Of a stretch of DNA of 16,321 nt, positions 1 to 7,030 are shown piece by piece; the stretch's first letter is position 1; every line of letters begins with the position of its first letter. The stretch spans positions 1 to 16,321 of the forward strand of contig CAZCZY010000059.1 of the NCBI GenBank assembly GCA_964503525.1, written 5' to 3'. A program made the translations under genes and the position numbers. The notes under the pieces were generated by a model. The model did no database searches and was not told the DNA's origin. It saw nothing but the letters and a program-made list of their open reading frames with translations. The DNA is from CAZCZY01 sp964503525. GTDB taxonomy: Bacteria > Patescibacteriota > JAUYIX01.

Positions 1-815
1 GGGATCACGCCGGCCTGGTTAACTCGCAGCGGCAAATGCGTGGACGAACCCCCCAGTGCGCGCATGCCCCTGATCTGACGCGCATACCTGATCGGAATAT
101 TGCGTTGCGACTGAGAAATAAATACCACCGACGCAATCACAAGGAGACCGATACCAAGAACGCCGAGAATTGCGCCGATATCTGATGATTCTACAGTGGC
201 TTGTGTTTGCGTAATCTGACTAGGTATCCGTGCAACGATACCCGCAAATATGAGCAGCGAAATGCCATTGCCAATACCGTATTCAGAAATCAATTCACCC
301 AGCCACATCATCAAAACGCTGCCCGCAGTAGCGACGATTATAATTTCTGCGATCAACACGGGGTCTAGGCTTTCAAAGACGTCCAACGGAGCTCCGGTTT
401 GTAGCGAACCCCGGGTAAACAATATGACCATGCTATAGGCCTGAATCGCTGCCAGCGGCACCGATAAGATGCGTGTGTATTGATTGATCCGTCGCTGCCC
501 TGCTTCCCCACCTTCTTTTTGTAGTTCGTGTAATTTTGGAATGATTTGCGTGAGCAGTTGGATGACGATCGATGCCGTGATGTAGGGGCCCACACCGAGC
601 ATAACAATCGATAGGGACGACAGTCCGCCGCCTGAGAAAATATCTAGCAGGCCAAAAAATTGATTGCCGCTAATAAATTCTGCCAGTTGTGCAGAATCGA
701 CTCCCGGCAATGGAATATGCGCAATCAATCGGTACAATACTAAAATCGCCAGCGTAAAAAATATTTTCTTCCTAATATCGCGCGCCTTAAGCGCTTGGAA
801 TATCTTTTTGAACAT
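1..815 (-). CDS. secY: Protein translocase subunit SecY, 3' end missing (cut by left edge)
   Basis: SecY forms the membrane channel of the Sec translocon, which exports unfolded proteins and inserts membrane proteins. 271 codons are visible, starting MFKKIFQALKARDIRKKIFF; the frame stays open to position 1. A first membrane helix lies at about residues 17-36, further hydrophobic segments follow, and the conserved stretch WLGELISEYGIGNGISLLIF is at 171-190, closely matching the SecY helix 4/5 signature. The visible part ends in the cytosolic loop before helix 7 (LPLRVNQAGVI). Roughly the last third of the protein is outside the window. The ATG at 815 is chosen because the basic N-terminus before helix 1 is typical of the family and no good downstream start exists. 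It lies inside the end of rplO (29-nt overlap) with no Shine-Dalgarno, which suggests translational coupling. Identity is certain. Confidence 0.97.
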   Translation of the reverse strand, partial: MFKKIFQALKARDIRKKIFFTLAILVLYRLIAHIPLPGVDSAQLAEFISGNQFFGLLDIFSGGGLSSLSIVMLGVGPYITASIVIQLLTQIIPKLHELQKEGGEAGQRRINQYTRILSVPLAAIQAYSMVILFTRGSLQTGAPLDVFESLDPVLIAEIIIVATAGSVLMMWLGELISEYGIGNGISLLIFAGIVARIPSQITQTQATVESSDIGAILGVLGIGLLVIASVVFISQSQRNIPIRYARQIRGMRALGGSSTHLPLRVNQAGVI

Positions 816-1347
816 GGGAAGACAACGGTTTTTTGGAAGTCAAAGACTTTTTGACTTGTGCGGGTTTTTTGGCAGGTAAATGAATTTTTCCACCTGCTTT
901 TTCAATTTTCATTTTGGCTGAGGCCGATACACTGTCCGCATACACAATAACTTTTTTTGAAATCTCCCCCTGTCCCAATACTTTTACGCCCGCGGCCGTG
1001 CTATGACAAAGTCCCTTTGCTGCGAGTGTTTTGAGTGATACGACGTCGTTGTCGGCAAAATGCACATTAATCTGCTCTACGTTTACAACGGCGAGTTTAC
1101 GAAATTGACTCCGGTACCCCCGCAATTTTGGTAGCAAGCGATAGAGCGGCGTGTGACCTCCCTCAAACCGTGGGCGAACTCCCCCACCAGACCGTGAATT
1201 TTGGCCTTTGGTACCGCGTCCTGCAGTTGTGCCTAGGCCCGATCCCGTTCCACGACCAAGACGCTTTTTACTCTGTCGGTCATGATTGACCAAGGTGTGT
1301 AGTTGGAACTGCGGATCGTTTTTTTGTTGTACGGTGCTTTTTGGCAT
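787..1347 (-). CDS. rplO: 50S ribosomal protein L15
   Basis: L15 is a late-assembling 23S rRNA-binding protein of the large subunit. The diagnostic Gly/Arg-rich loop is present at about residues 30-56 (RLGRGTGSGLGTTAGRGTKG, then QNSRSGGGVRPRFEGG), followed by TPLYRLLPKLRG. The globular C-terminal part ends near KIEKAGGKIHLP. At 186 residues it is about 40 longer than the E. coli protein. Some 12 extra residues are N-terminal and about 30 form a Lys/Ser/Ala-rich C-terminal tail that reads into the start of secY. It begins 2 nt after the rpsE stop, with no visible Shine-Dalgarno. In most bacteria rpmD (L30) would lie between rpsE and this gene; here there is no room for it. Confidence 0.98.
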   Translation of the reverse strand: MPKSTVQQKNDPQFQLHTLVNHDRQSKKRLGRGTGSGLGTTAGRGTKGQNSRSGGGVRPRFEGGHTPLYRLLPKLRGYRSQFRKLAVVNVEQINVHFADNDVVSLKTLAAKGLCHSTAAGVKVLGQGEISKKVIVYADSVSASAKMKIEKAGGKIHLPAKKPAQVKKSLTSKKPLSSHVQKDIPSA

Positions 1348-1349
1348 GG

Positions 1350-1967
1350 CTATGAGACTTTACCAACTGGTTCGGCAATGGGTACGCTCTTGCCCGGCGC
1401 GCTTTGAGCGAGCGTGCTTTTACCGTCATCGCGCAATTGAAATGTTCCCGATACCTTTACGCCTCTGCGTGCCGACAATTCCGCGGGAGTGGTCAACTCG
1501 GACAATGCTTTAATCGTTGCTTGGACATTATTCAATTTATTGGACGATCCAAGCATCTTGGAGACAATATTTTTGATACCGGCCATTTCGATCACCGGGC
1601 GAATCGCGCCTCCAGCAATAATTCCGGTACCTGGTCGAGCGGGCTTCAACAGAACTTCCGCCGCAGAAAAACGCACCTGAATTTGATGCGGGATCGTATC
1701 CTTCATAATTTTGACCGTGATCATATTTTTTTTGGCAACTCCAGTGGCTTTTTCAACGGCATTGCTGACATCCTTACCCTTAGCAATACCAACACCGACG
1801 CGACCTTTACGATCACCGATAACCACAGTCGCTCTAAATTTAAAACGCTTACCACCTGCGACAACACGCGCAACGCGTGCAAGGTCAACAAGCTTTTGAT
1901 CAAATTCTGATTTTGGTCGACCAGCGCCACCTCGGCCACCCCGACCTTGACGTCCCATGCGAGGCAT
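1350..1967 (-). CDS. rpsE: 30S ribosomal protein S5
   Basis: S5 sits near the mRNA entry channel and contributes to decoding accuracy. The double-stranded-RNA-binding fold is recognisable (FKFRATVVIGDRKGRVGVGI at 43-60), as is the C-terminal segment with PGTGIIAGGAIRPVIEMAGI at 112-131. At 205 residues it is longer than the usual 165-170. It has an N-terminal Gly/Arg box (GRQGRGGRGGAGR, residues 5-17) and about 25 extra residues at the C-terminus. The start codon overlaps the rplR stop by one base (TAATG). A strong AAGGAGG lies 12 nt upstream (1980-1986), further away than ideal. Re-initiation after rplR is likely. Confidence 0.98.
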   Translation of the reverse strand: MPRMGRQGRGGRGGAGRPKSEFDQKLVDLARVARVVAGGKRFKFRATVVIGDRKGRVGVGIAKGKDVSNAVEKATGVAKKNMITVKIMKDTIPHQIQVRFSAAEVLLKPARPGTGIIAGGAIRPVIEMAGIKNIVSKMLGSSNKLNNVQATIKALSELTTPAELSARRGVKVSGTFQLRDDGKSTLAQSAPGKSVPIAEPVGKVS

Positions 1968-2326
1968 TAGACTTTAATCCCTCCTTCCCTAAGTCCCGTA
2001 GCCACTGCAGCAACCCGGCCGTGATATTTAAAACCACCCCGATCAAATACTACCGTGCTAATCCCTTTTTTCTTAATTAAATCGGCCATTTTTAGGCCAG
2101 CTGCTTTGGCTCGTTCAGTCTTGTTCTTGCCCACCAAGTCGCGATCAAAAACCGCAACAAGTGTTTGGCCTTTGGTGTCATCGATCAATTGTAGCACCAC
2201 GCCCGTATTGCTACGGAAAACTGCTACACGTGGCCGGACAGTAGTTCCAGAAATCTTGGCACGAACTCGCCGCACGCGCGCCATGCGAGCCAAACGTCGA
2301 ACCCGCGCCTGAAGTTGCACACTCAT
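1967..2326 (-). CDS. rplR: 50S ribosomal protein L18
   Basis: L18 binds 5S rRNA together with L5 and helps place it in the central protuberance. The Arg-rich N-terminus (about residues 8-24) and the C-terminal signature FDRGGFKYHGRVAAVATGLR followed by EGG are characteristic, and the 119-residue length is normal. Its ATG overlaps the rplF stop as ATGA. An AAGGAG Shine-Dalgarno at 2331-2336, 4 nt before the ATG, supports this start. Confidence 0.98.
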   Translation of the reverse strand: MSVQLQARVRRLARMARVRRVRAKISGTTVRPRVAVFRSNTGVVLQLIDDTKGQTLVAVFDRDLVGKNKTERAKAAGLKMADLIKKKGISTVVFDRGGFKYHGRVAAVATGLREGGIKV

Positions 2327-2862
2327 GCGGCTCCTTCTGCAGCGGCCTTCTTGCCGACCTTTAGACGGACTTGCTCGCCGATGTAGCGCACGCCCTTACC
2401 TTTATATGGCTCCGGTGGCCGAACGCGTCTCACCTTTGCCACAAAATCTCCCAATGCTTCCACGTCGGCTCCCGTAAACATGATTTGATTTTTTTGCACT
2501 TTGGCTTCAATGCCAGTTGGGATTTCAATATTCACTGGGTGGGAAAATCCAAGTTCTAGATTTAACGTCCGTCCTTGTACCGCGGCACGGTAGCCAACGC
2601 CCTGCACTTCGACGCCTTTGGTAAAGCCTTCGTGAACACCTTTTACCATGTTGCGCGCTAAGGCGTGAGCCAAGCCCCAAAGCGCGGAATCTGCTTTACC
2701 TATTTCCACTACTAAATCTTTATCTTTTTTAAAAGCAACACGTAATTTTCCAAAATCACGCGTGAGTTCGCCCTTGGGACCCTTGGCTGTGACCACTGCA
2801 CCGGTAATAGTAAGGGTCGTGCCGCTCGGTATTACAATTGGTTTTTTGGCTAGTCGTGACAT
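2323..2862 (-). CDS. rplF: 50S ribosomal protein L6
   Basis: L6 lies near the factor-binding site and the sarcin-ricin loop of the large subunit. It opens MSRLAKKPIVIP, close to the usual MSRIGKKPI. Two internally homologous halves are visible, and the family signature PEPYKGKGVRYIGE is at about residues 150-163. It is 179 residues, a normal length, ending in a short Ala-rich tail. It starts 4 nt after rpsH and overlaps rplR by 4 nt. No clear Shine-Dalgarno precedes it. Confidence 0.98.
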   Translation of the reverse strand: MSRLAKKPIVIPSGTTLTITGAVVTAKGPKGELTRDFGKLRVAFKKDKDLVVEIGKADSALWGLAHALARNMVKGVHEGFTKGVEVQGVGYRAAVQGRTLNLELGFSHPVNIEIPTGIEAKVQKNQIMFTGADVEALGDFVAKVRRVRPPEPYKGKGVRYIGEQVRLKVGKKAAAEGAA

Positions 2863-2866
2863 ATTT

Positions 2867-3265
2867 TTACCAGATAGTGCAGATAACTTCTCCGCCGGTT
2901 CCCTTTTTACGCGCTTCTCGGTCAGTCAAAAGTCCCTGTGGTGTAGAGAGCACAGCCGTTCCTAAACCCTGTTGAATACGTGGAATTTTTTTCTTGGGTA
3001 CATAAATTCGTTGGCCCGGTTTGCTCACCCGTGTAATTCCACGGATGGCCGGTACTTGTTTTTCGTCATATCGTAACTTGACCACTAGCTCAGGCTTGCT
3101 CTCGCCCACCGTGCTGGAAACGACGCCGACATAGCCCTCACGTGAGAGAACTTTTGCTAAAGCCTCTTTAACACGCGAGTGCGGCATTCTCACTTCCGGT
3201 TTGCGAACAAGACTTGCATTGCGCAAGCGCGTCAACATGTCGCCGATTGGATCAGATCCTACCAT
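2867..3265 (-). CDS. rpsH: 30S ribosomal protein S8
   Basis: S8 is a primary 16S rRNA-binding protein that organises the central domain of the small subunit. From the ATG at 3265 it reads MVGSDPIGDMLTRLRNASLV, matching the canonical S8 N-terminus. The C-terminus (GLGTAVLSTPQGLLTDREAR, then GGEVICTIW) is diagnostic. It is 132 residues, a standard length. The frame is open upstream to an ATG at 3328, but those 21 residues do not resemble S8 and would lie inside rpsN, so the shorter start is preferred. The chosen start overlaps rpsN by 7 nt and has only a weak AAAGAAAG purine tract upstream. Confidence 0.97.
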   Translation of the reverse strand: MVGSDPIGDMLTRLRNASLVRKPEVRMPHSRVKEALAKVLSREGYVGVVSSTVGESKPELVVKLRYDEKQVPAIRGITRVSKPGQRIYVPKKKIPRIQQGLGTAVLSTPQGLLTDREARKKGTGGEVICTIW

Positions 3266-3444
3266 GATGCTTTCTTTATGCCCGGCAATTGGCCATCGCT
3301 CGCTAAGCGGCGAAAATCTATGCGGCACAAACCAAACTCGCGCATATAGCCACGCTTACGACCACAATACCAACAGCGCCGCACTATACGGCTAGAAAAT
3401 TTCGGTGGCTTGGCTGCTGCTACAAGTAATGATTTACGTGGCAT
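3259..3444 (-). CDS. rpsN: 30S ribosomal protein S14, zinc-ribbon type (type Z) with altered fourth ligand
   Basis: S14 sits in the head of the small subunit. The 61-residue length and the ending GQLPGIKKASW are typical of the short type Z S14 found outside most Proteobacteria. That type holds a zinc ion with two CxxC pairs. Here the first pair is intact (C24-W-Y-C27), but the second reads C40-R-I-D43: codon 3318-3316 is GAT, so the fourth ligand is Asp, not Cys. Asp could still coordinate metal, or binding may be weakened. The gene lies 11 nt after rplE and overlaps rpsH by 7 nt. No Shine-Dalgarno is seen. Confidence 0.96.
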   Translation of the reverse strand: MPRKSLLVAAAKPPKFSSRIVRRCWYCGRKRGYMREFGLCRIDFRRLASDGQLPGIKKASW

Positions 3445-3455
3445 GGCTTTTTAGA

Positions 3456-4172
3456 TTAAGTGGCGGCCTTTACGGCTGTCTTCGCTGCTTTAGCTTTGGC
3501 ATGAGCGAGCAAGCTAGCACGAGCAGCGCCCTTTGTCACCTCGTCACCGAGTTCTACGTCGGCTTTTGCAAATGGCATTCCAAGGGCCGTCAGCAACGCA
3601 CGCGCCTCTTTATCCGATTTGGCACTGGTCGCCACCGTAACCTGTAACCCGTGCGTTTTTTCAACTTCTTCAAAAGGGATTTCTGGAAATACGTTTTGCT
3701 CTTTTAGTCCAAACGAATAATTTCCATGTCCATCAAAACTCTTTGGACTGATCCCTCTAAAGTCACGAACCCGTGGCAGTGTTATGTTGACGAGCTTGTC
3801 AAAAAATTCTTCCATTCTGCGTCCTCGTAATGTCACGGTTAAGCCGACCGCTTGATTCTCGCGCACATGAAAAGATGAAATGGCCTTACGCGCGCGCCGG
3901 ACTGATGCTTGCTGACCGGAGATGCGTCGTAAACTCTCCGCCATAATTTCTCCAAGCTTGGCGTCCTTATCCGCTTTGCCAGTTCCAATATTTAATGTCA
4001 CCGTTTTTAACTGCGGGACCTCGTGAACATTGGCATACCCAAACTCTTTACGCAGCGCAGGCGCAACTTTGTCTCGATACAATTTTTTAAGCCTGGATGG
4101 TCCTGATGCACGTGCAGGCACTGATGGACGTACTGGCTCCGATGGTATTGTTTTTTGGATTTGAGTTGCCAT
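3456..4172 (-). CDS. rplE: 50S ribosomal protein L5
   Basis: L5 binds 5S rRNA and contacts the P-site tRNA from the central protuberance. Core motifs are present: TVTLNIGTGKADKDAKL at about 57-73, RDFRGISPKSFDGHGNYSFG near 136-155, and EQNVFPEI just after. At 238 residues it is well above the usual length of about 180. Roughly 25 residues rich in Pro, Ser and Ala precede the core, and about 35 residues rich in Ala and Lys follow it. It starts 2 nt after rplX. The core identity is certain; the tails have no recognised function. Confidence 0.98.
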   Translation of the reverse strand: MATQIQKTIPSEPVRPSVPARASGPSRLKKLYRDKVAPALRKEFGYANVHEVPQLKTVTLNIGTGKADKDAKLGEIMAESLRRISGQQASVRRARKAISSFHVRENQAVGLTVTLRGRRMEEFFDKLVNITLPRVRDFRGISPKSFDGHGNYSFGLKEQNVFPEIPFEEVEKTHGLQVTVATSAKSDKEARALLTALGMPFAKADVELGDEVTKGAARASLLAHAKAKAAKTAVKAAT

Positions 4173-4174
4173 AA

Positions 4175-4513
4175 CTATTTCTTAGGTTCTTCTTTCTTGG
4201 CCAAGACTGGTTTTTTGCATTGCTTACACATACGAACTTTTTTTCCAGCTTGCTCCATAAAACCAACTCGTGAGGCCTTATGACAATTTGGACACATGAG
4301 CATTACATTGGCCAGTTGAATTGGCGCATTTATCTCCAAGCGCTGTCCGTGTTCACCGCGACGTTGTGCCTTGAGATGTCGAATAATTTTGTTAACGCCC
4401 TCAATCACAACTAAACCTTCCACGGGCAAAACTTGCAGGACTTTACCCTTTTTGCCGCGATCTTTTCCAGACCGCACGAGGACGGTATCGTTGCGGGCAA
4501 TTTTAAGCATCAT
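4175..4513 (-). CDS. rplX: 50S ribosomal protein L24 with zinc ribbon
   Basis: L24 is an assembly-initiator protein of the large subunit, located near the exit tunnel. The KOW motif is at the N-terminus (VLVRSGKDRGKKGKVLQVLP, residues 11-30). The C-terminal half carries two pairs, C74-P-N-C77 and C96-K-Q-C99, a zinc-ribbon form of L24 seen in several bacterial lineages. The gene opens with two ATGs in tandem. The first (4513) makes an ATGA overlap with rplN. The second (4510) has the better spacing, 7 nt, from a perfect GGAGG at 4518-4522. The true start may therefore be the second Met, giving 111 residues. Confidence 0.97.
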   Translation of the reverse strand: MMLKIARNDTVLVRSGKDRGKKGKVLQVLPVEGLVVIEGVNKIIRHLKAQRRGEHGQRLEINAPIQLANVMLMCPNCHKASRVGFMEQAGKKVRMCKQCKKPVLAKKEEPKK

Positions 4514-4881
4514 AGAACCTCCGGAGCTAGCGAAATAATTTTCTGAAATCCACGCTCACGAAGTTCCCGCGGTACCGGCCCAAAAATACGTGTACCCCGT
4601 ACTTCCAAGGTGCCTTTATTGAGCAAGACAGCTGCATTGTCATCAAACTTTATATACGAACCATCACTCCGACGAAATCGATTACGTTGTCGCACAATCA
4701 CGGCATGTACCACCTCTGATTTTTTTGCTGCAGCTGCCGGTAAGGCTTCCTTAATGACCGCGGTAACGGTGTCGCCAATGCCAGCATAGCGACGATGTGC
4801 CCCGCGATGAACATTAATAACCTCGAGCAAACGCGCCCCAGTATTATCCGCCACTTGCACATTAGAATAGATCTGGATCAT
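4510..4881 (-). CDS. rplN: 50S ribosomal protein L14
   Basis: L14 lies at the subunit interface and contacts 16S rRNA in intersubunit bridges. It starts MIQIYSNVQVADNTGARLLE, and the core has DGSYIKFDDNAAVLLNKGTL and the ending FGPVPRELRERGFQKIISLA, all canonical. It is 123 residues, a standard length. Its ATG overlaps the rpsQ stop (ATGA), and it has one of the clearest Shine-Dalgarno sites in the window, GGAGG 7 nt upstream. It overlaps rplX by 4 nt at its end. Confidence 0.98.
   Translation of the reverse strand: MIQIYSNVQVADNTGARLLEVINVHRGAHRRYAGIGDTVTAVIKEALPAAAAKKSEVVHAVIVRQRNRFRRSDGSYIKFDDNAAVLLNKGTLEVRGTRIFGPVPRELRERGFQKIISLAPEVL
4518..4522 (-). promoter_or_regulatory. Shine-Dalgarno GGAGG for rplX
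   Basis: This is a perfect GGAGG inside the end of rplN. It lies 4 nt before the first rplX ATG and 7 nt before the second. The 7-nt spacing favours initiation at the second ATG (4510). A matching GGAGG at 4889-4893 lies 7 nt before rplN. Such clear sites are exceptions in this cluster. Confidence 0.7.
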
Positions 4882-5201
4882 TTGGGTGCCTCCGTGGAGA
4901 CGTCAGCCCTATCGGATAGACCATTACCCAGGCGTTCAACAACTCTCCAACGCTTTAGCTTTGAGAAGGGCCTTGTTTCCACAATACGAACGCGTGCACC
5001 CTTGGCAACTGCGTCACCAGTAACATGTGCGTGAAACCGTCGAGAGACGGTGTAGCGCTTTTGGTATTTTGCGTGCTGCTTGACGTCGACCACTTCGATG
5101 ATCACCGTATTTGCGCCGACCACGCTAACAACATTGCCGACTTTGCTGCGTTTATTGGTATGCCGCGTGGCTATTTTAGTTGTGACTTGAGTTTGTTCCA
5201 T
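4878..5201 (-). CDS. rpsQ: 30S ribosomal protein S17
   Basis: S17 is an OB-fold primary binder of the 16S rRNA 5' domain. Visible family features are GNVVSVVGANTVIIEVVDVK at about 22-41, YTVSRRFHAH, the GARVRIVETRPFSKLKRWRV block and VERLG. It is 107 residues; about 15 extra lie before the core and about 15 after, making it somewhat longer than the usual 84-90. It starts 2 nt after rpmC and overlaps rplN by 4 nt. Confidence 0.97.
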   Translation of the reverse strand: MEQTQVTTKIATRHTNKRSKVGNVVSVVGANTVIIEVVDVKQHAKYQKRYTVSRRFHAHVTGDAVAKGARVRIVETRPFSKLKRWRVVERLGNGLSDRADVSTEAPK

Positions 5202-5203
5202 GA

Positions 5204-5413
5204 TTATTTCTTATTTTTTTGTTCGCGCTGAATGGTAAGAACTTTTGCGATAGATTTTTTTAGTTGGCGTGCCCCGTGTACTTTTTTAACGTGACCTATG
5301 CGCAACTCAAACTGCATTTCGCGCATTTGTTGGTGCAATTGTCCAAGAAATTTTTCAAGCTCCAATGGCGTTTTGCGGCGAAGATCTTTTACCGTTGTGA
5401 TCGTGCTAGTCAT
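5204..5413 (-). CDS. rpmC: 50S ribosomal protein L29
   Basis: L29 is a small helical hairpin protein close to the peptide exit, next to L23. The 69-residue sequence shows the family pattern: KDLRRKTPLELEKFLGQLHQ, then MQFELRIGHVKKVHGARQLK and KSIAKVLTIQREQ, i.e. two helices with the conserved Arg-Leu-Lys-Lys/Ile-Ala-Arg-like turn. It overlaps the end of rplP by 8 nt and has no Shine-Dalgarno, so it is probably translated by coupling to rplP. Confidence 0.97.
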   Translation of the reverse strand: MTSTITTVKDLRRKTPLELEKFLGQLHQQMREMQFELRIGHVKKVHGARQLKKSIAKVLTIQREQKNKK

Positions 5414-5819
5414 GACGCGTTACAATCTTAGTTTTTACGGGCATCTTGTGTCGTGCAAGTTCCATGGCTTGGCGTGCCTGTGCATCACTTAAGCCATCGA
5501 GCTCAAACATCACACGCCCTGGCCGAACCACGGCGACAAAGTGATCAACGGTACCCTTGCCCTTACCCATCGGCATTTCTGAACCTTTTGCCGTAATCGG
5601 CTTATCAGGAAAAATTCGGATCCACACTTTACCGCCGCGCTGCATCAAACGAGTCATGGCGCGACGTGCGGCCTCAATTTGTCGAGCGGTAATCCAGGCT
5701 GCTTCCGTAGCCTTGAGACCATAGGTGCCAAAGGCCAATTCTGTTCCACGATGTTCGGGACTTTGCCGGATAACGCCGGTGTGCCACTTACGATGTTTTA
5801 CTTTCTTAGGTAATAGCAT
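5406..5819 (-). CDS. rplP: 50S ribosomal protein L16
   Basis: L16 helps shape the A-site tRNA binding region and the base of the central protuberance. It opens MLLPKKVKHRKWHTG and contains GTYGLKATEAAWITARQIEA, then ARRAMTR, KVWIRIFPDKPITAKGSEMP and MGKGKGTVDHFVAVVRPG, all conserved. It is 137 residues, a standard length. The gap to rpsC is 9 nt. It ends inside the start of rpmC. No Shine-Dalgarno is visible. Confidence 0.98.
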   Translation of the reverse strand: MLLPKKVKHRKWHTGVIRQSPEHRGTELAFGTYGLKATEAAWITARQIEAARRAMTRLMQRGGKVWIRIFPDKPITAKGSEMPMGKGKGTVDHFVAVVRPGRVMFELDGLSDAQARQAMELARHKMPVKTKIVTRHD

Positions 5820-5828
5820 GGGGTTAAA

Positions 5829-6533
5829 TTAAATTCGACCTCGTTGAGGAGCGGTCATTTGGCGCTGGCCAGAAACAACCGGCGCCGTTGGCTCTACCTC
5901 TCGACCAAAGCGCTGGCCTTTGTAGACCCACACCTTGATACCGATCGTGCCATATGTTGTAAAGGCGGTAGCCTTAGCAAAATCAATATCGGCGCGAAGC
6001 GTGTGTAGTGGCAAACTGCCATCAGCTAGCCATTCAGTGCGCGACATTTCGGCGCCATTGAGTCGTCCCGCAACACCGACACGAATCCCCTGTACGCCTG
6101 CCCCTCGCGCGCGCTCAATCGCCCCTTTAAGTACGCGGCGGAATGGCAACCGCTTTTCGATTTGTTCGGCCATGTTAAGTGAGATCAAGTGCGCGTCACG
6201 TTCGGGATCGCGAATTTCTTCAATATTGAGTTTTACTTGGGGTTTACCTTTGACGCGCTTGGCAATTTCTTTGCGTAGTTCTTCCGCTCCAGCTCCCCCA
6301 CGACCAATGATGACGCCGGGGCGGCTCGTATGTATGGCGATCGTTATGCCGCGCGCTGAGCGCTCGATGCCAATGTGCGAAACAAATGCGCTGCGGAGTT
6401 TTTTAGTTAACCAGTCACGAATCTCAGAATCTTCTTTGATTAGCTGCCGATAGATGCGCTGATTAAACCACTTTGAGTTCCAGTCAAAGAGTGTTCCGAT
6501 CCTAAAGCTAGTTGGATTTACTTTATGTCCCAT
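5829..6533 (-). CDS. rpsC: 30S ribosomal protein S3
   Basis: S3 lies at the mRNA entry site of the small subunit and takes part in helicase activity there. It starts MGHKVNPTSFRIG. A type II KH domain carries the GRGG loop at residues 77-80 (RPGVIIGRGGAGAEELRKEI). The C-terminal domain has GAIERARGAGVQGIRVGVAG, RLNGAEMSRTEW and the GSLPLHTLRADIDFA block. It is 234 residues, a typical length with only a short tail. It lies 2 nt after rplV. Confidence 0.98.
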   Translation of the reverse strand: MGHKVNPTSFRIGTLFDWNSKWFNQRIYRQLIKEDSEIRDWLTKKLRSAFVSHIGIERSARGITIAIHTSRPGVIIGRGGAGAEELRKEIAKRVKGKPQVKLNIEEIRDPERDAHLISLNMAEQIEKRLPFRRVLKGAIERARGAGVQGIRVGVAGRLNGAEMSRTEWLADGSLPLHTLRADIDFAKATAFTTYGTIGIKVWVYKGQRFGREVEPTAPVVSGQRQMTAPQRGRI

Positions 6534-6535
6534 GG

Positions 6536-7006
6536 CTATTTAATCTTTGTATCTTTAATTACCGCTTTGGCGCTCGTCGGCGTGGCTATCTTTGCTGTTA
6601 TTGGCTTTGTGGTGGTTGCCTTGCTAGCAGCTGTCTTTTTCTTGGTGACATCCGTAGGTTGACTGACCGTTACGTAAATATGCGAAAATCGTTTGCGAAT
6701 CTTATATGCTCGACCTTGAGCACGAGGCATAAAGCGCGGCAACGTTAAACTCTCTCCCACAGTAATTGCTTCAACCACCAGCTGGCTGCGATCCATGCCG
6801 TTGTTGTGGACTGCATTTGCGGCAGCTGAGTGAATTGCTTTCCAAATAGGCACACTCGCCCGCTTTGGCAAGTTCTCAAGCAAATGTTCTGCTTCCACTA
6901 CCGGTAAGCGACGAACCAAATCAGCAACGCGCCGTACCTTTTGCGGTGCCATATGTATATATCTGATCTTTGCTTCAATTTTTGCTGATTTTTTTGAGGT
7001 GGCCAT
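6536..7006 (-). CDS. rplV: 50S ribosomal protein L22 with long C-terminal tail
   Basis: L22 lines the nascent-peptide exit tunnel. The core spans about residues 10-117: YIHMAPQKVRRVADLVR at the start, ANAVHNNGMD in the middle, and the C-terminal part of the tunnel hairpin (LPRFMPRAQGRAYKIRKRFS, then HIYVTVSQ). At 156 residues it exceeds the usual length of about 110. Residues 118-156 form a low-complexity Lys/Thr/Ala tail of unknown role. The gap to rpsS is 24 nt. No Shine-Dalgarno is seen. Confidence 0.97.
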   Translation of the reverse strand: MATSKKSAKIEAKIRYIHMAPQKVRRVADLVRRLPVVEAEHLLENLPKRASVPIWKAIHSAAANAVHNNGMDRSQLVVEAITVGESLTLPRFMPRAQGRAYKIRKRFSHIYVTVSQPTDVTKKKTAASKATTTKPITAKIATPTSAKAVIKDTKIK

Positions 7007-7030
7007 GATAATTCTAAATATTTTTTGGCA

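Noticed and set aside
365..607. Minus-strand 80-codon open frame near the left edge
   Set aside because: It is an alternative frame inside secY, whose own frame is open from 815 to the edge and matches the SecY family throughout.
3266..3328. Longer rpsH start at 3328
   Set aside because: The extra 21 residues do not resemble S8 and lie inside rpsN. The internal ATG at 3265 gives the canonical N-terminus.
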